Positions 33,454-45,000 of a stretch of DNA of 64,000 bases are shown here, one piece after another. The notes below the pieces were generated by a model, which searched no databases, was not told where the DNA came from, and was given only the letters and a program-made list of their open reading frames with translations. A program made the position numbers and the translations under genes. The first letter of the stretch is position 1, and each line of letters starts with the position of its first letter. Location of the stretch: positions 62,776,001 to 62,840,000 of the forward strand of contig NC_072893.1 of assembly GCF_027943255.1 (NCBI RefSeq). Reading direction: 5' to 3'. The DNA is from Anastrepha obliqua (taxonomy: Eukaryota > Arthropoda > Insecta > Diptera > Tephritidae).

Positions 33454-34456
33454 TGAGAATAAGTTTCGCCCTCTTAAAAGAAATGTCGCTGATGATACTA
33501 TTTTTGTGTTTGCTCTAGTAATATACTGGTGATTTGAAGGTCTACTCGTATATGGGAGGTCTCGATAGCAAGGGGCACCGAAAAAATTCGAAGATACTCA
33601 ACTACAACAATTATTGGATAAAGACGCATGTCGAACCCTTGCTGATATATCTGAAGAGTTGAGTGTTGACAGATCAAACGTCGGTGAACGTTTGCACGCG
33701 ATGAAAGTGATCCAGAAAACAGGTAACTGGGTGCCGCATCAATTGAAGGCGAGGGATATCGACAGACGATTGGAGACGTGTGAGATGATTCTTCAACGGC
33801 AGAAAAGAAAAGGATTTCTACATCGCATTGGCTAGAAGTTGAAAAATAGATCTATTATGATAACCTTAAGCGGTGAAAATGTTGGAGCCGGCCAGGTGAA
33901 CCAGGTCCATCGGCAGCGAAAAAAACATTCATGCTTCAGAGGTTATGATGTGCATCTGATGAGATCAGGAGGGCGTCATCTATTATAAACTCCTTAGACC
34001 ATCTGAAACCATCACTGGTGATCGTTACCGACTGCAGCTAATGCGTTTGAATCGAGCTGTCAAAGAAAAGCGGTCGGAATGGGACGGTAGGCATGACAAA
34101 CTGATTTTGCTGCATGATAACGCCCGACCACACATTTTTAAATCAGTTCAGATATATTTAGAGGAACTGAGTTGGAAAATCTTACCCCACCCTCCGTATT
34201 GCACTTTCGGATTACCATCTGTTCCGATCAATACAGTCAGCCTTTATTAGTGAGCGGTTCACATCTTACGAGAGCATCGCAAACTGGCTCAATGAATGGA
34301 TGAAGTCAAAAGAACTTGGATTTTTTGTCAGAGGAATCCGTCTGCTCTCTGAAAGATGGAGTAAAGTTGTAGCTTCCAATGGCACATACTTCACATAAAT
34401 CATGTATTATTTAATTGTTTAAACTTTAGCTAAGAAGGGACGGAAACTTATTCCCA
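33454..34456 (+). mobile_element. Mariner (mauritiana-like) with both TIRs, decayed
   Basis: TA-flanked ends TGAGAATAAGTTTC (33454) and, inverted, TGGGAATAAGTTTC (ending 34456), each about 27 bases long. Inside: GAPKKFEDTQLQQLL, LADISEELSVDRSNVGERL, VIQKTGNWVPHQLK and KRKGFLHRIG; then the first-Asp region in other frames; ETITGDRYRLQLMRLNRAV; LILLHDNARPH (second Asp); a broken third-Asp region; SERWSKVVASNGTYFT at the end. At 1,003 bases it lacks the first about 60 codons and has at least three frameshifts. Confidence 0.8.
34041..34250 (+). pseudogene. Mariner transposase catalytic segment
   Basis: 69 codons: MRLNRAVKEKRSEW, KLILLHDNARPHIFKSV (second catalytic Asp), LSWKILPHPPY, then a frameshift inside the block that should read SPD.APSDYHLF, so the third Asp region is lost in this frame. 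Part of the element at 33454-34456. Confidence 0.75.
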
Positions 34457-35699
34457 TATCCAATACGATAATATCAAAAAATCGTATTGCGATATAGTTT
34501 CTAATAGGCTTCATATTTTTAATAAATTAAAAAAAAATCAATTTTCAAAAAACAAATTTTCTAAAAACTACATACAAGTTTTTAAAAATTATATTCCTAG
34601 ATTTAACTAATATTTGAATGGTATTCTTAAAATATATAATAATAAATGAATGGTATTCTTAAATTATATGAGATATTAACAAATGAAATATTTTCTATAA
34701 ACAAGAAGAAGAGTAAAAAAACACCATTAAGAATTTTTTACACTACACATATTATATCTGCAGAAAATCCACATAATTAATTTATAATTAATATCATTAC
34801 TGGAACTAATGACTGTCCTTCTCTGCTGAGTGAAATTCAATTTAATGTTTCTAATAAAAATCTTTGACAGTATGAAACTTTGGTTGTCTTGGCTTCTTGA
34901 GAACCATTTAAGCGGTGAATGGTTTGCATTCTAGGACATGTACGGACATAAATTTGTTTCTCATTCTTGTGGTGAAGATTTTAATAAAATGAAATATTTT
35001 CTTAAAATATATAATATAAAACATGAAAAAAAGTAAATATTTTCTATAAACAATACTACTAATTTTTTTATGTATTATATGCTTTCTACAAATCCACATA
35101 GAAAACTTAAAAATTCATACATATTTTCTACAAACAACAGTATTTTATTAATCTCTGACATGTTAAACGAAATTAATATGACCGGTTCTTAGCGCACTAC
35201 ATATCAAAAATTCAATATGAAATTCAAAATAAATTTTTTTCATCTTTTCTAAAAAAAAATACTAAAAATTAAAATCATTAAGTTTCCTAAATCAAAAGAC
35301 TTTAACAGAAAAAATATTTTTTACACTAATTTTGAATAATGAAATAATATAATGAAATAATAATACTCCCTACTTCTAAAAATTACAATATATACTTTTT
35401 AAAGACTTAAAAAAAATACAGAATAAATTAAAACTACAAAACCTTAATTTAATTTAAATTTTCAAAACGAAACTTCATATTTCCTAAAGAAAAAATTTGT
35501 CTCCAAAAACTTTACTGATTTCAAAGTACATATCTTTTAATGATATACAGGAATAAGTGTTGGAAAAAATTACTACAAAATATATAAAAAAGTAAGCAGA
35601 TATTTACATATAAAATTACAAAATTAATATAAAATAAAATAAATTAAAAAGTGAGCAGATTGGAGTTACTTTTCCGAATAGGGTTTCTTTGAGTATTTC
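34457..35699. other. AT-rich non-coding sequence
   Basis: GAATGGTATTCTTAAA occurs at 34616 and again near 34650. TATTTTCTATAAACAA occurs near 34690 and 35037, with worn sequence similarity after both. Nothing coding. Confidence 0.4.
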
Positions 35700-35880
35700 A
35701 TTTTGACATTTCATCAGGCAAAGACTTACGGTTCAAGAACGTTTACAACTCGTACAATTGTATTACGAAAATCGACGCTCTGTGAAATCGCGCGCTCAGG
35801 CCAAATTATGGTGTGAGGCCCAGTGGACCATTTTTGGCTAATGCTACTGCCTAACATATTTTCTGAAAAAAAACTCTAAA
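35700..35880 (+). pseudogene. Transposase N-terminus, copy A
   Basis: One frame reads RLTVQERLQLVQLYYENRRS, then VKSRAQAKLWCEA: an N-terminal helix-turn-helix of a Tc1/mariner-related transposase. About 100 bases of it recur at 36128-36235 on the other side of a SINE. Confidence 0.6.
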
Positions 35881-35903
35881 TGAAATTATATATATAATAT
35901 ATA

Positions 35904-36127
35904 ATTGGCGCGTACACCCTTTTTGGGTGTTTGGCCGAGCTCCTCCTCCTATTTGTGGTGTGCGTCTTGATGATGTTCCACAAATGGAGGGACCTACAGT
36001 TTCAAGCCGACTCCGAACGGCAGATATTTTCAAGGATTTTGGTGCTTCACCGAAATTCGAACCTACGTTCTCCCTGTGAATTTCGAATGGTAGTCGCGCA
36101 CCAACCTATTCGGAAACGGCGGCCGCA
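35904..36127 (-). mobile_element. tRNA-derived SINE, internally deleted copy
   Basis: Same family as 13064-13378. The head (GCCGCCGTTTCCGAATAGG, TTCGAATTTCGG) is at the right, the GTCGGCTTGAAACTGTAGG body and GGGTGTACGCGCCAATTAT tail at the left. About 80 bases between head and body are missing. The tail joins (TA)n. Confidence 0.8.
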
Positions 36128-37106
36128 AATCGTAAAATTGTATTACGAAAATCGACGCTCTTTGAAAAGTGTTCATCGTGCGCTCAGGCCAACTTATCGT
36201 GTGAGGCCCAGAGGACCATTTTTGGCTTAATGTCTACGACAATATGCAAATTTGTCATATTTGGATTGAAGAGCAACCTGAAGCCATTCAAGAACAATCA
36301 TTATATATATTGAAAACAACCGTTCGTTGCGGCCTATGAACTGGGGGAATCAGCGACCCATACTTCTTCGCAATTACGTTCTGGATACTGCAGCAATTTA
36401 AGCTCCTACCTATCCAGAATACACCCCGACATACTAGACACATGTCCGGCATATGAAGGCACCCCGCACGACACTAGCCACCTTTTCACATGCCCCATCA
36501 AACCCACTCATCAAACACCCCTTTCCTTCTGGACCCAACCTGTCGAAACAGCAACTTTCCTGGGCATACCATTAGATGAGCTAGACGAAGACGACCAGTG
36601 ATTTACATTACACTTACCAGGGCAAAGTTACTGCTACAACATCAACAACCCATATTTGATCAAAGGCCAGGCTAGCGCTAATGTAAATGGCGAACGCTAT
36701 CGCGCCATGATAAATGACTTTTTGATGCCGTAAATTGAAGCCCGTGATCTGCACAACATTTCGTTTCAACAAGACGGTACTACTTTCCATACAACCCGTG
36801 AAACAATGAATTTGCTGCTGTTGTTTTGGCGAGCGATTCATCTCTCGTCTCTAACCAGTGGATTGGCCACCACTGGGTGCGTGAAATAACACCTTTGGAC
36901 TTTTATTTGTGGGGGTATGTGAAGTCTAAACACTTTGTGGATGAAGCAGCTTCGATTGATGTATTGGAAGCCAACATTACTAAAGTTATTCACGAGATAC
37001 CGACCGATGTCCACCCGCGAGTCATTCAAAATTGATGTTTAAAGATGGCCGATATACGGCGCACTTGCAGCCAACATTTGAAAAGGATTATCTTTAAAAA
37101 ATAAAT
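36128..37106 (+). mobile_element. Tc1/mariner-related transposon (copy B), interrupted by a LINE tail
   Basis: N-terminal RKIVKLYYENRRSLKSVHRALRP (about 36126-36200). After the LINE piece at 36345-36650, coding resumes with NGERYRAMINDF, ISFQQDGTTFHT (second Asp), a frameshifted region, REITPLDFYLWGYVKSKHF (third acidic region at about 36888-36940), IHEIPTDVHPRVIQN, a TGA in place of Trp, CLKMADIRRTCSQHLKR and a stop near 37100. The same C-terminus is found at 2634-2870. No TIR identified with confidence. Confidence 0.65.
36345..36650 (+). mobile_element. LINE 3' end (Jockey-group-like) nested in the transposon
   Basis: QLRSGYCSNLSSYLSRI, LDTCPAYEGTPHDTSHLFTCP, PVETATFLGIPLDE and a stop at about 36601, then about 50 bases of 3' UTR ending TGCTACAACATCAACAAC. 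The CxxC...H...C knuckle has Tyr in place of its second Cys. The RT is absent: 5' truncation at about 36345. It separates the two halves of the transposase at 36128-37106, so it inserted later. Confidence 0.65.
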
Positions 37107-37185
37107 TTCATGAATCGTTCTACACAAGAATAATAAAGGTTGCAAAATTAATTTTAATTTTCGTTTCTTTATTCCAATTTAAAAT

Positions 37186-38037
37186 CGGCATGGCTCCCGC
37201 TCTGGGGTCTACGTGGAGTCCAGCGGGACAAAACTGTACTTTGCTCTTGGAATGCATGCATCTGTGTTTCAAGCGGAAGTGTATGCAGTTCAAGAAGCGA
37301 TGAACTTTGTTGTGGAAAAACGATGGAGAGGCAGATCCATATGTATCTGCAGCGGCAGCCAAGCTGCGCTTATGGCCTTAGACAGCCCTCCAACCACATC
37401 AGGGGTAGTCAAGTCCTGTAAATCCAGGCTGAACTATGTCGGTAGACATAATAGCCTGATGCTAACATGGGTCCCGGGACGCGTGGGTATCGCGGGTAAT
37501 GAGACCTCTGACTCCTTAGCTAAGATGGGCTCTAAGGCCAACTTCTTTGGCCCAGAGCCCGTTTTGCCATTCCCTTCTGCGGCCATCACAGCCACGGTTA
37601 GCAAATGGGTAACTACCACCCACAAGCGAGCTTGGCAGGCTGAGAGAGGCTGCAGATGGACAAAACTGATGTTACCTGTCATGTCCGATCGACTGTCGCA
37701 AACCCTTCTGTCATTAAGCAGAGGGGAGTGCAGACGGCTGGTTGGACTGATTACGGGCCACTTTCTGTGGGCAAAGCACATGGAAAGGTTGGGCATCTCA
37801 GACAGTGTACTCTGCCCAGCTTGTGAAAAGGAGGATGAGACGGCGGATAACTTCCTGCGTGTCTGCCCCGCCTTCGCTCGAATCAGGTTTGAGGTCTTTG
37901 GCATTGATGTGTTAAGAAGCGACCATCTTGGCTCCTTGGCACCACAAGATCTACTCAGATTTCTCGAAGATCGGGTAGATTTAAAGAAAATTAAAAGGGA
38001 ATCCAAGTGTAGTACAATGGACTTAATTAATGTCTGA
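37186..38037 (+). pseudogene. RNase H plus C-terminal knuckle of an I-like LINE
   Basis: About 283 codons open. It starts at the RNase H: HGSRSGVYVESSGTKL (first catalytic Asp, usually TDGS, is His), VFQAEVYAVQEAMNF (Glu kept), ICSGSQAALMAL (usually SDSQAA; Asp is Gly), LTWVPGRVGIAGNETSDSLAK (His of VPGH is Arg). The C-terminal knuckle is complete: LCPACEKEDETADNFLRVCPAF near residue 215. The protein thus has an open frame but an RNase H that has lost most active-site residues. The 5' side is truncated just upstream and no target duplication was found. Confidence 0.85.
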
Positions 38038-38059
38038 GTCCTGCACTTGCTAGTTGTCA

Positions 38060-39200
38060 CGACAAAAAAAAAACCTCCAGAGCGCCAGCGTTAAAAATTC
38101 ACAACTTGGTAATTACTTCGATTCAAAATTCAAAAGGAAACACTGGAACGCCACCAGTAGACTTCCCTGCAGGGTAAATATACTAACTTGAAAATGTATT
38201 GCCACGAGTGCATATTTTTACAGCTGTTTTACAACTAAAGTAGCTCCACATAAATAAATATTCTTACACATAAATTCACACATATATAAATTTCCATTAC
38301 TTGTAATTTCTTTTTGCATGAGTGCTCTCCTGATTTACATGCCTTAATGTATGTAACTACACGCTATGTATGTACTCGTGTGTATGTGTGTATGTGCTGT
38401 ATATGTAAGTACAGTTACATAAGCATCCTCTGGAGTGTTAACATCGTATTTGCATATATGCACGGAAAATCAACAAAATGGCCAACCAAGCAATTGCAAA
38501 GTTTTTGAGCATTCGATGCATTTTTGTTTTTTTTTTTTTTTGGTTTTTTTTTCCTTTTGTTCACTCAACCACAGTTTTTATTATTTTATTATACACTCAC
38601 ACACACATGCTTATACAAAAAATATGCTAAATAATCATTGAAAGTTTCCAGCAAAATTTAAATATGTATGGGAATGTGTAATGTTTTTGCAGAGTGAGAG
38701 GCCAGAGACTTTTGAAGGATTTTATGTATGAAAATTAAGGGGCTTCTGGTTGAAATTCGGCAACCAGTTCTCCGCAGTTAAATAAACACATATTTTTATT
38801 AAGTAAAGAACAGCTGCAACTAATTAAATAAATATAAATGCAATGATTTTCCATCATTTCATTCTGTAAGAGTTTTTACTAGTGTAAACAATTTTTTCGC
38901 TCAAAGAGGAGACTAATAGTCAGACAAGTAAAGCAAGCAACTTTTTACCTAAAAGAAAGTTGGTGCCTGGATTTACTATGTTCTATACTGGAACTCTAGG
39001 TATTTATGTGGTTGAAAGCGATTTTCATATTTGGTATACTGATGAAGCTGAAGTACAAAATGCAATTGGAGCCAAGGTATTTCTATTAAGGTATTTCAAT
39101 AAATTATACACTAGTGAGCACGGTTGAAGTATTGTGAATGCCGCACCCGACGGGACTTACTGGATATGAAAGAACAAATGGTACAAAGACTATTTTCTAA
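38060..39200. other. Non-coding sequence
   Basis: Microsatellites (TATGTATG/GTGTATGTGTG) at 38340-38420. No gene recognised. Confidence 0.5.
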
Positions 39201-39850
39201 CAGCGATCATTATTTTTGGATGTAGGGTGTGTGGCAAAGGTAGTACCTTGCTCAGTAGACAGTTGGACTATGTTAAGCGTAGTCGGTTAAATAGCCTGGT
39301 TCTCGTCAGGCACTTAACTCTTCACCTTTGGCCGCCAATGCCACATGTCGACTCAGGGGCTAAACTTGGTGAAGGGTAACTCTTTTGGGTCACCTTAACA
39401 TATTCAAGTTCATGGGTCAGACAGGATACTCTATATTTAAGATGGGGCCTAAAAAAACGTATTACTTAGGCCAACGGCGGCATCCACGAACCTCCAAGAG
39501 GCTTACCACTGGTAAGCTTAGTCACCCAAATATGGATACGTTCTTTTAAGCTTCCGTTTAGTAAACATCGCGAAATACCTGTCTGTATACACAGTAGAAC
39601 GCATGAAACAAACTAAACGGAAATCAATTAGCCAGGGGGTACTACATAATGGACTAGTCACCCCGCATCACAGGCAGGCACAAGTTTTCTGGTGGTGCAA
39701 AATTAATGTTCGACAAATAATAATATCCATACTACTGCTAAATACACAAGGAAACACGTAAGCCGAAGCCGAAATAAACCCCAACATCCCACTCGGCCCT
39801 TTGCTACGGCAGAAGTTAGAGGAGATTATGATGATGATGATCATTACTTG
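39201..39850 (+). other. Unassigned moderately GC-rich patch, possibly a LINE 3' end
   Basis: Less AT-rich than its flanks and ending in GAGGAGATTATGATGATGATGATC, similar to the GATGATGATC ends of the RTE-like LINEs at 11414 and 16190. No RT motif can be read. A LINE 3' UTR is the likeliest explanation, but I cannot show it. Confidence 0.3.
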
Positions 39851-40309
39851 ACAGACAAAGGCAAACCCCCGAGAGTATTTCCTTCTTTCAACTGCCTTGC
39901 ACGGCGTCATTAAACTGTAAATCTATGAAATGGTCAAAAAACATTCACACAGTGGAGGAAAAGCTCATAAGTTAGAAAGGCAATGAGATTAGAAATTCAG
40001 TGAATTGGGGACGTTTAGTGACAAATTTTCAGGTAAAGTGGAAGCTTTTTTTGGAATTCTCTTTGAATATTTTTTACTTTCTTTCATGGTGTTTAAAGTC
40101 TTTTACCACTCTTCGGTAACTTATTAGAATCTCTTTTCAAATGAAATAAAAATGCTTTACGTTGTTTTTTTTATTTAAATATTTTTAAAAATTATTGAAG
40201 AATTCAAAATAGAAGTATATTTTCTTCATATTAAGCCGAATCATTCACAACACAAAATCAATTGGAACCCTTTTTCCATTAGATTTATTTGATTCCATAA
40301 TTATTTATT

Positions 40310-40462
40310 TTTTGAGCAGGGAATTAAAAATTTGCCTAAACGTTGGGAAGACATAGTAAATAATGAAGGAAAATATATTATTGATTAATAAATACTTTGA
40401 ACATCGTTTTTATTAATTTTAAAACCACCTTTAAGAACGCACCAACTTATGGACTGACCTGA
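40310..40462 (+). mobile_element. Mariner 3' end (cecropia-like) with TIR
   Basis: EQGIKNLPKRWEDIVNNEGK, YIID and a stop is the mariner C-terminus. About 75 bases on, GCACCAACTTATGGACTGACC forms the terminal repeat (40439-40462) ending TGA before TA. On the other strand it begins TCAGGTCAGTCCATAAGTT, matching 63841-63865. The rest of the transposase is gone. Confidence 0.7.
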
Positions 40463-40814
40463 TACTTTAAGTTTTCCTTAAACTTATCTTTAAAAAATTC
40501 TCAAAAATTTCAGCAAGAAGCTGTTAATTTTAATTCTGTAGATAAAATTTGTAAACAGTTTCATGCATACTTTTTAATTTCAAACCTTTATGGTAATTTT
40601 TTGAGAAAAAATATTTTTAGAAATTAATTTTATTTATAAAAACAAAAACTAGATTTTTGGCGGTATTTTCAAATTGGTTTAGCTCACTTAAATCTTGATG
40701 TATTTCAGTATTTCAAATATTTTTCGGAAGTCTCAAATATAGTAAATTTTATAGTTCCTGTGCAAAAATTCAAGCCTAGTTTTTATATAATAATTTTCAT
40801 TTCATTATCCGCAC

Positions 40815-40960
40815 TTTTTCTCCACTTTGTGATGTGCATCTTGATGTTGCTTCCCACTTGAAGAGGACAACAAATTTATGCAGAGTCCAAATGGCAGGTA
40901 GATGATTTTTATGCTAAACTTCTCCTTGATATAAAGACCTTCAAAGATTCCCTATTTGAG
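40815..40960 (-). mobile_element. SINE relic, strongly diverged
   Basis: GATGTGCATCTTGATGTTGC, an ATGCAGAGTCCAAATGGCAG block and TTATGCTAAACTTCTCC follow the order of the 13064-13378 SINE body, with many differences. Head not found. Confidence 0.35.
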
Positions 40961-42444
40961 AAAAGAATTTGAAAACTTACTAATTTTATTTATTTACGGC
41001 CAAATCTCACAATTTATGAAAAATTAAATAAAAGGTTGCTTAGGAGAGATTTAGAGATTTAATCTAAAAAAATGCTCAAAAACCACTTCAAAACGTTTTC
41101 GTAATTGAGCATTAACTGCAATTTGCTCTGAGTGCCCTCTTTTCCGCTCACCCAAAATAACATTGCAATAAAGCTCAAAGTAGGGGTCCCCTTCAAATTT
41201 TAATTTCGAAACGCTCTTCGCCAGGCTAGCGACTTATCTTCAAAAATTAAATACGCACGTGCATAACTGTATAAGTATATTTGGTTTTATATGCTTCTAT
41301 ACAAAAATACATGCGTATATATGTGCATATTGATGTAGGCCTATGAACTACATGAAAAAGTCTGAATAGACGTTTGAGACACGCATCAAATTAAGACTAT
41401 CATACACGTGTATTTAATATTGACAAATGGTTATCCGGAAACGCCAAAAGAAATGTATCAAAAAGGAAGAAAAACAAAAATGCGCAGGAAGTGTCAAGAA
41501 GAATAATCGACAACAAAGTATTTGTGCAAGGCGAAAATAAATATTTCGTTTCCCATATAAAAACATTTATATGTGCGGTGGAGGTTTGTTCAGATATAAC
41601 ATTGGTATGTATGTGTGAATGCACCCAAAAAAGCACAAGATTATGGACCATCCAGCACACTGCCACAACAAGTGGCGAAACAGTGAAAATTGATGGCGTA
41701 CGTGCGAATAAATAATAAATCGTAAAAGGCAAGGCGAGAGGAAAGGTGAGTATTGGATAACAAAAGATGATGATTTACTTTTTAATTTCTTGTAATCGCA
41801 CTGTGAAAGCGGATACTTGCTTTCATCGCGTGTGTATTTATTTGAAACCTGAATCGTCTGCACAGAGATGAGCTAACTAAATATCCTTATACATACATAT
41901 ATACATACATACAAATCATAAAACATGTAACTTAATCTTGTTTAGAATGACTTAGCATATTTTTAAAATGTTTAACTCAATCAAAAGTAATTTCTTGTAA
42001 ATTAAGCTGCCAAATAGAATAGCCAAGGCTATCACACTTTGTACAAGGTTACTGGGAAAGTCAAGCTATATAGTTAAAAGCATTATTGTTTCGGCAATTT
42101 GTGTTCAATTTTATATATTTCATTTGACATGAAAAAAGCTGAGAAAAAAATACTTTTATTCAATAAAAGAAAAAATCGTCCGTCGTCCGGTGTCCGATTT
42201 TTTAAAAATTATTCTTTCTGCTTGATAAAGATTTGAGTTTACAATTTTTCACTAAATATTTCCTACTTCTTATAATTCAACATAAAAAAACAAAATGTAA
42301 TGGAAACTAGTCTGCGATTTATTTTAAAAGCTTGTGTGTCCTTTTAGCTATCAAAACAGGGCGGATTGCGGGTTCAATTCTTTAATGTTAAAATATTAAA
42401 AAAAAACCTTAATACTTTGTTTATATTTTTTCTTCATTACTATA
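40961..42444. other. Non-coding sequence
   Basis: No gene recognised. TACATACATATATACATACA at 41890-41910. A segment at 42218-42362 resembles 43857-43953 (shared TTTTAGCTAYCAAAACAGG). Confidence 0.4.
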
Positions 42445-43330
42445 TCCCTCGGGGGAACCTGTTATCCATAGAGGGCGCGTCCCCAGGTGGTGGATAGGAG
42501 AACGCCTCCCAGATATGGGTGGTAGGAAAACATCTCCCGCGAACCACACAGGTCGAAGATGCAAACTTGATAAAAAAAGATTCCTCAACGCGTCCCTATT
42601 GGTTGGGTTCGGCAGCCGGGGATGAAATTAAGCTACCTTCCAACGGAGCTCTTCTAATACCAAGCCGCCTCAGGTTGCAGCGGTGGCCTTACCATGGAAT
42701 GGGGCGCAGCCATGTTCGACCGGTTATTTCCCCGATATTCTCTTTGGTCACCGCACATGTGCAGCCCCCTAACGGGACAGGTGACCTTATGAAACAAAGC
42801 AATGTACAAAGAAAACACCAAAAAATCGGATAACATCAGACAGACAAGCAGACGGACAAACGGATGGACAAGCGGACGTACCCAATGACCAAATATATGG
42901 ACAAATGGTCTAAACGGACGCACACTAGCGAACTGAGGAAGTTGGGAAGTTGGCCTCCAGTCAAGAGACAGTTGATGGCAAAGCTGTAGGCCACAGCATG
43001 TCATCAATTTTAAATCAACCATCCACATCCGCTGATGTCAAGGGGCAAAGCGTCAAAACCTAAAAAAAGGCCCATCCAAGTATAAGCAAAAATGAGGCCG
43101 AAGGTAAAACTCATACAAAGGACGCGACCGATAAGGCAAGTTGCCAAAAGGTGGTCGACGAGTAACTGGCGTTCTAGGCCACCCAGAAGACAGTAGCTGT
43201 GAAACGCAATCGTTCACAAGACAAAAGCGATAAACCCTCAAAGAAGAACAAAGTGTCGGCTCACACTGCTTCAATGCCCAAACCAGCCAAACGCACATTT
43301 AATAAGGTGGCACGGGATCATCTGTAAATT
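42445..43330 (+). mobile_element. Probable 5' region of an I-like LINE (UTR and start of ORF1)
   Basis: A GC-richer block in AT-rich surroundings. It begins CCCTCGGGGGAACCTG and contains GGCGCGTCCCCAGGTGG. It includes an imperfect tandem series of GACAAGCGGAC-like words at 42840-42880 and then lysine-rich coding-like sequence (DKSDKPSKKNK, PKPAKRTFNK) near 43225-43320, as expected of a basic ORF1 start. No RT is present. The assignment rests on composition and general resemblance, so it is tentative. Confidence 0.4.
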
Positions 43331-43590
43331 GATGAAGGGCGTTTGGCAACATTTTGCGCAGCGGCAGCAATATGATCAACAAAAATTCCAGTTTCTGCCA
43401 CTCCTTTCCCTATGCTCAATAGAACCAGTTTCTTGAAATTTGTTTACCAACCTTTAAATTGTCAACTGATTCAGGCGATTATTTCCATCAAAAAAGTCAC
43501 GAGTTTGGACATTTCCATAATAAGTTTCAATAATTTCAATGCCTTGATATATCAGGTAAAATTGGACATCTTTCTACTCGACGAATATCA
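43322..43590 (-). pseudogene. Tc1/mariner-related transposase N-terminus
   Basis: The minus strand reads IEIIETYYGNVQTR, FFDGNNRLNQLTI, RLVNKFQETGSIEHRERSGR, then a changed frame with VDHIAAAAQNVAKRPSS. It is the same first domain as at 24075-24420 and 46862-47400. It abuts the LINE 5' region. Confidence 0.6.
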
Positions 43591-44770
43591 AAGAGCATAA
43601 AAAAGAAACTAATCACTACTGACATTTAGGCGTCACTTTTAAAATACGCTTTACATTATTATTAAGGTATTTTCTGGTTAATTTTATAAGTATATGGTAT
43701 TACGTTAATTACATGACATGATATCCAAGACTTAATCGTTTTTGAAATATTCGATTTTAAATAATCTTAAAAAACATTATTTTTGCTTGTACGTCCATTA
43801 GTAAGTTAGTTCAAGGGTCAGCTTTTCCTGTTGTTATTAAATGATTTTTATTCTGCCTGCTTGGTAAAGTAATGAATTTACAGTTTGCCATTAAGAATAT
43901 CCTGTAAATAATTTCTAAAATCTAGTATGCCTTTTTAGCTACCAAAACAGGTATAAAATCAAATTAAAGCAGTAACGCGTAGAACTTAAAATTTCATAAG
44001 AGAAAAACACTTTAAAAATACGCGACTAAATAAAAAAACTAAGAGTTTATATTTCTTATTCATTATTATTCGTTCTCGATATGAGTGATTTAGTCCTGCT
44101 ACGAATTCTGTTCTATGGCAAAAAAATGAGTCACCAACATCTTATATATTTTACCTAATATTTACCCGTGCCACCAGCGCTTAAAAATTACGATTAAATT
44201 ACCCAAAAATATTAAAAAACAGTTATAAACATTTTTGCTTTTTAATTATTAACATTTTTTCAACTCTAGGGGGTTTCAGGGTACATATTGAAATATTTTA
44301 AATTATTTTCTTTTGAATAAAGCTTAGATAAATAACATTTTCTGAAAATTTGTGAAGTGAATTAAATTCATAATTAAATTATTTTAAAAAATAAATGGCT
44401 TCTTTATGTGACCATAAAACCGATTATGGGGGTAGCATGAAGAGAAACAGATTTTTGTTTGTCATCCTAAAACACACAAATAGATCAGCAATTTATAAAA
44501 TAAAGTTACAAATTTTGTGTGAACGCTAAAACATAACTATACACATAACTATATACTCTAAATTAATTGGATTTTTTCCTGACGTAAACGACATGAATCA
44601 CTACACAAACGGTGAAGTAAAGGCTGCCTGAGGAAATTGAAACTGTTTGGCCAATGGAGGTTGAAATTGTTTGGCCAATGGGGAAGAGATGGGCACCTAT
44701 TGTGGCAGGCATTGCAGGGAAGGAAAGTCGTTGAAAATTAAATTATAAGAAATTTTCAGAAACTCTGAAA
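43591..44770. other. Non-coding sequence
   Basis: No gene recognised. A short tandem pair (GTTTGGCCAATGG twice, 44641 and 44667) is visible. Confidence 0.45.
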
Positions 44771-45000
44771 AGACGGTGGCCGTGGTAGCGGAGTAGGCGG
44801 GTGCATAACTCCCATTCGGAAGCGCGTAGGTACGAATTTCCGTGCATCAACCATCAAAATCACAGAAAAGGTTTTTCCTAATAGCGGTCGTGACTCGGCG
44901 AACCATGGCAAGCCTCCGAGTATATTTCTGCCAAGAAATGCTTCTCAAATAAGGAGCAAGCAGTTCGGGCAAACGCCCAAAGGTGTAAGCGCCAATAATT
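44771..45000 (+). mobile_element. tRNA-derived SINE, diverged copy
   Basis: GGTGGCCGTGGTAGCGGAG, CTCCCATTCGGAAGC, TAATAGCGGTCGTGACTCGG, GGCAAGCCTCCGAGTATAT and the tail GTGTAAGCGCCAATAATT. The GTCGGCTTGAAACTG part of the body is deleted. Confidence 0.7.

Noticed and set aside
37434..38060. 208-codon minus-strand frame
   Set aside because: Antisense shadow of the RNase H/knuckle frame at 37186-38037.
42519..42833. 104- and 124-codon frames on opposite strands
   Set aside because: They sit in the GC-richer LINE-5'-like block, where stop codons are rarer. No motif in either.
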